Source of the DNA: DATAFF01 sp036257595
GTDB lineage: Bacteria > Pseudomonadota > Alphaproteobacteria > Rhizobiales > Aestuariivirgaceae
DNA: 22,992 nt
Direction of reading: 5' to 3'
Assembly (NCBI GenBank): GCA_036257595.1
Contig: DATAFF010000064.1
Coordinates: 1-22,992 of the forward strand
A model generated the notes under the pieces. That model was not told where the DNA came from. It searched no databases and was given only the letters and a program-made list of their open reading frames with translations. Below, piece by piece: positions 22,170 through 22,992 of the stretch; within the stretch, counting starts at the first letter, position 1, and each line of letters starts with the position of its first letter. Both the position numbers and the translations under genes were made by a program.

Positions 22170-22661
22170 TCAGCCGAGCGCCACCAGCCGGGGGGCGTGG
22201 CCGCAGGATTGGATGAAGCGGAGAAGCCCGGCGGTGCCGATGGTGGTGGTGGCGCTGTTGTGGAGCGGATGACAATTGAGGCGGTCGGCCTGCATCATCT
22301 CGGCATCGAGGACGACGGTGACGCGCCGGGCGGTGTCGTTGATCAGCGCGAAGGGGGTGACCGCACCCGGCTCGACCCCCAGCACCTCGCGCAGGAGGTC
22401 GGGGCGGGCAAAGGATAGCCGGGCCGAGCCGATCAGGGTGGGCAGGGTCTTGAGCTCGATGGTGCGGTCCTCGGGGCACACGACAAGCCAGAGTTGATCG
22501 CGCTTGTCCTTGAGAAAGAGATTCTTGATGTGGCAACCGGCAATCTGGCCACGCAGCGCCTTCGCCTCGTCGACCGTGAACACCGGCGGATGCTCGGCGG
22601 TGGTGGTGGCGATCCCGAGCTCGCTCAGGCGGTGAAACAGATCTTCGGGGGTGGCGGTCAT
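22170..22661 (-). CDS. ProXp-ala-type editing deacylase (prolyl-tRNA synthetase-associated domain)
   Basis: A 163-residue stand-alone YbaK/ProX-fold protein, which by family removes alanine wrongly attached to tRNA-Pro. Marks are HPPVFTVDEAKALRGQIAGCHIKNLFLKDKRDQLWLVVCPEDR, with the conserved lysines of KNLFLKDK, and GVEPGAVTPFALINDTARRVTVVLDAEM followed by HPLHNSATTTIG. The frame can be extended to 22697, but the ATG at 22661 gives the normal start and has AGGG upstream. It is monocistronic, divergent from the tRNA-Gly gene. Related ProX proteins differ in substrate, so the alanine assignment is inferred. Confidence 0.9.
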   Translation of the reverse strand: MTATPEDLFHRLSELGIATTTAEHPPVFTVDEAKALRGQIAGCHIKNLFLKDKRDQLWLVVCPEDRTIELKTLPTLIGSARLSFARPDLLREVLGVEPGAVTPFALINDTARRVTVVLDAEMMQADRLNCHPLHNSATTTIGTAGLLRFIQSCGHAPRLVALG

Positions 22662-22672
22662 GGACCCTGCTA

Positions 22673-22701
22673 TTGCATTTGCCAGGACCATGCGCAATAA
22701 A
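22673..22701 (+). promoter_or_regulatory. candidate promoter of tRNA-Gly
   Basis: TTGCAT (22673-22678), a 17-nt spacer and AATAAA (22696-22701) precede the tRNA by 14 nt, so transcription would start about 8 nt before the mature 5' end. It lies in the gap between the divergent editing-deacylase gene and the tRNA. Confidence 0.45.
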
Positions 22702-22715
22702 GCCGACCATCGGAT

Positions 22716-22790
22716 GCGGGCGTAGCTCAGGGGTAGAGCACAACCTTGCCAAGGTTGGGGTCGTGGGTTCGAATCCCATCGCCCGCTCCA
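22716..22790 (+). tRNA. tRNA-Gly(GCC)
   Basis: A complete cloverleaf: acceptor stem GCGGGCG (22716-22722) pairs with CGCCCGC (22780-22786), the D arm is GCTCAGGGGTAGAGC, the anticodon arm is CAACC-TTGCCAA-GGTTG with anticodon GCC, and the T arm is GTGGGTTCGAATCCCAT. Discriminator T and an encoded CCA (22788-22790) complete it. It decodes GGC/GGU, the main glycine codons in a GC-rich genome. Confidence 0.97.
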
Positions 22791-22867
22791 ATTAAATCAA
22801 GGACATATGTAATTAGAAGCACCGCCCCACCGAGGTTGGGCTACCATTCGGCTACCGGCAGGTTTGA

Positions 22868-22992
22868 TCTCAGGCCTGCGAGGGCCGTCGGTCGCATAAG
22901 GAGGTGAACCCGGAGCTTGTCACCTTGGTGAAGCGGCTGCGCCGCCGCAATCCTAAGACCGTGCAGCGAAAATCCCTCCGCTCCATCGCTGC
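22868..22992 (+). pseudogene. serine-recombinase-like fragment, cut by right edge
   Basis: Downstream of the tRNA the plus strand reads GRRSHKEVNPELVTLVKRL and then RRRNPKTVQRKSLRSIAA to the window end. Stretches of the type LVKRLRRxxPKT...RKSLRxIAAEL are typical of the region after the catalytic domain in resolvase/recombinase-family proteins of Hyphomicrobiales. An in-frame TGA at 22865-22867 closes the frame just before, and the catalytic N-terminal domain is absent, so this is a 5'-truncated remnant or part of a rearranged gene. The intervening 22791-22864 is AT-richer and holds a short GGCTACC direct repeat but no gene. The family call is from a short match. Confidence 0.45.

Noticed and set aside
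22096..22791. 231-codon minus-strand frame starting MERAMGFEPTTPTLARLCSTPELRPH
   Set aside because: Its start is the antisense of tRNA-Gly, a well-known false protein, and the rest runs out of frame over the ProXp-ala-type gene.
22791..22867. attachment-site repeat of the tRNA-Gly 3' end
   Set aside because: No second copy of the T-arm/acceptor sequence is present inside the window, so integration at the tRNA is only suggested.

Overview
The window is high-GC chromosomal DNA from an alphaproteobacterium, most likely of the order Hyphomicrobiales (Rhizobiales); genus not resolved. Supporting points are the gene orders leuS-lptE-holA and ftsK-lolA-xthA, an LPS-assembly lipoprotein with a lipobox, a CtrA-type box (TTAA-N7-TTAAC) upstream of ftsK, and GC-rich codon use throughout. 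Almost everything is core housekeeping DNA. The exception is one visibly more AT-rich stretch at about 13.9-15.86 kb.

Layout. 1-3893 (minus): leuS, lptE and the 5' part of holA (cut by the left edge) form one operon. 3952-4620 (plus): the PLP-homeostasis protein YggS. A short inverted-repeat element at 4601-4704 lies between yggS and the convergent cobalt-transport genes. 4701-5905 (minus): a sigma-70-type promoter, a cobalamin riboswitch, cbtB and cbtA. 5906-7416 (plus): a histidine-phosphatase-fold protein lacking both catalytic histidines, overlapping a short-chain dehydrogenase by 4 nt. 7621-8166 (minus): a YkuD-type L,D-transpeptidase. 8237-9390 (plus): an OmpR-type response regulator coupled to a single-domain cyclic-nucleotide-binding-like protein. 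9404-13849 (minus): ftsK, lolA and xthA. 13.9-15.86 kb: an unrecognised two-gene unit (minus) with its own palindromic operator candidate and a decayed copy of a C-terminal tail motif. 15931-17572 (minus): amtB with a sigma-54-type promoter, 5'-UTR hairpin and strong terminator. 17675-18559 (minus): tesB. 18633-19865 (plus): a UbiH/VisC-type monooxygenase. 19867-22089 (minus): a tightly packed operon of CnoX/YbbN-like thioredoxin-TPR protein, LON-domain protein, Trm112-like protein and DUF971 protein. 22170-22661 (minus): a ProXp-ala-type editing deacylase. 22716-22790 (plus): tRNA-Gly(GCC), followed by a fragment that looks like a serine recombinase and runs off the right edge.

How parts work together. 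The cbt unit is read as B12-repressed cobalt uptake: the riboswitch controls cbtB, and cbtA follows 18 nt later. The ftsK leader joins a CtrA-type site to a near-perfect 39-nt palindrome, which points to cell-cycle control. amtB shows nitrogen control through sigma-54, although no glnK is adjacent. The cnoX operon looks like a proteostasis/translation-maturation group.

The best candidates for something undescribed are the two unknown genes at 14089-15789 with their shared acidic tail motif, the double-histidine-less phosphatase homologue divergent from the riboswitch, and the ftsK leader palindrome. No CRISPR array, intact insertion sequence, rRNA gene or replication origin was seen.
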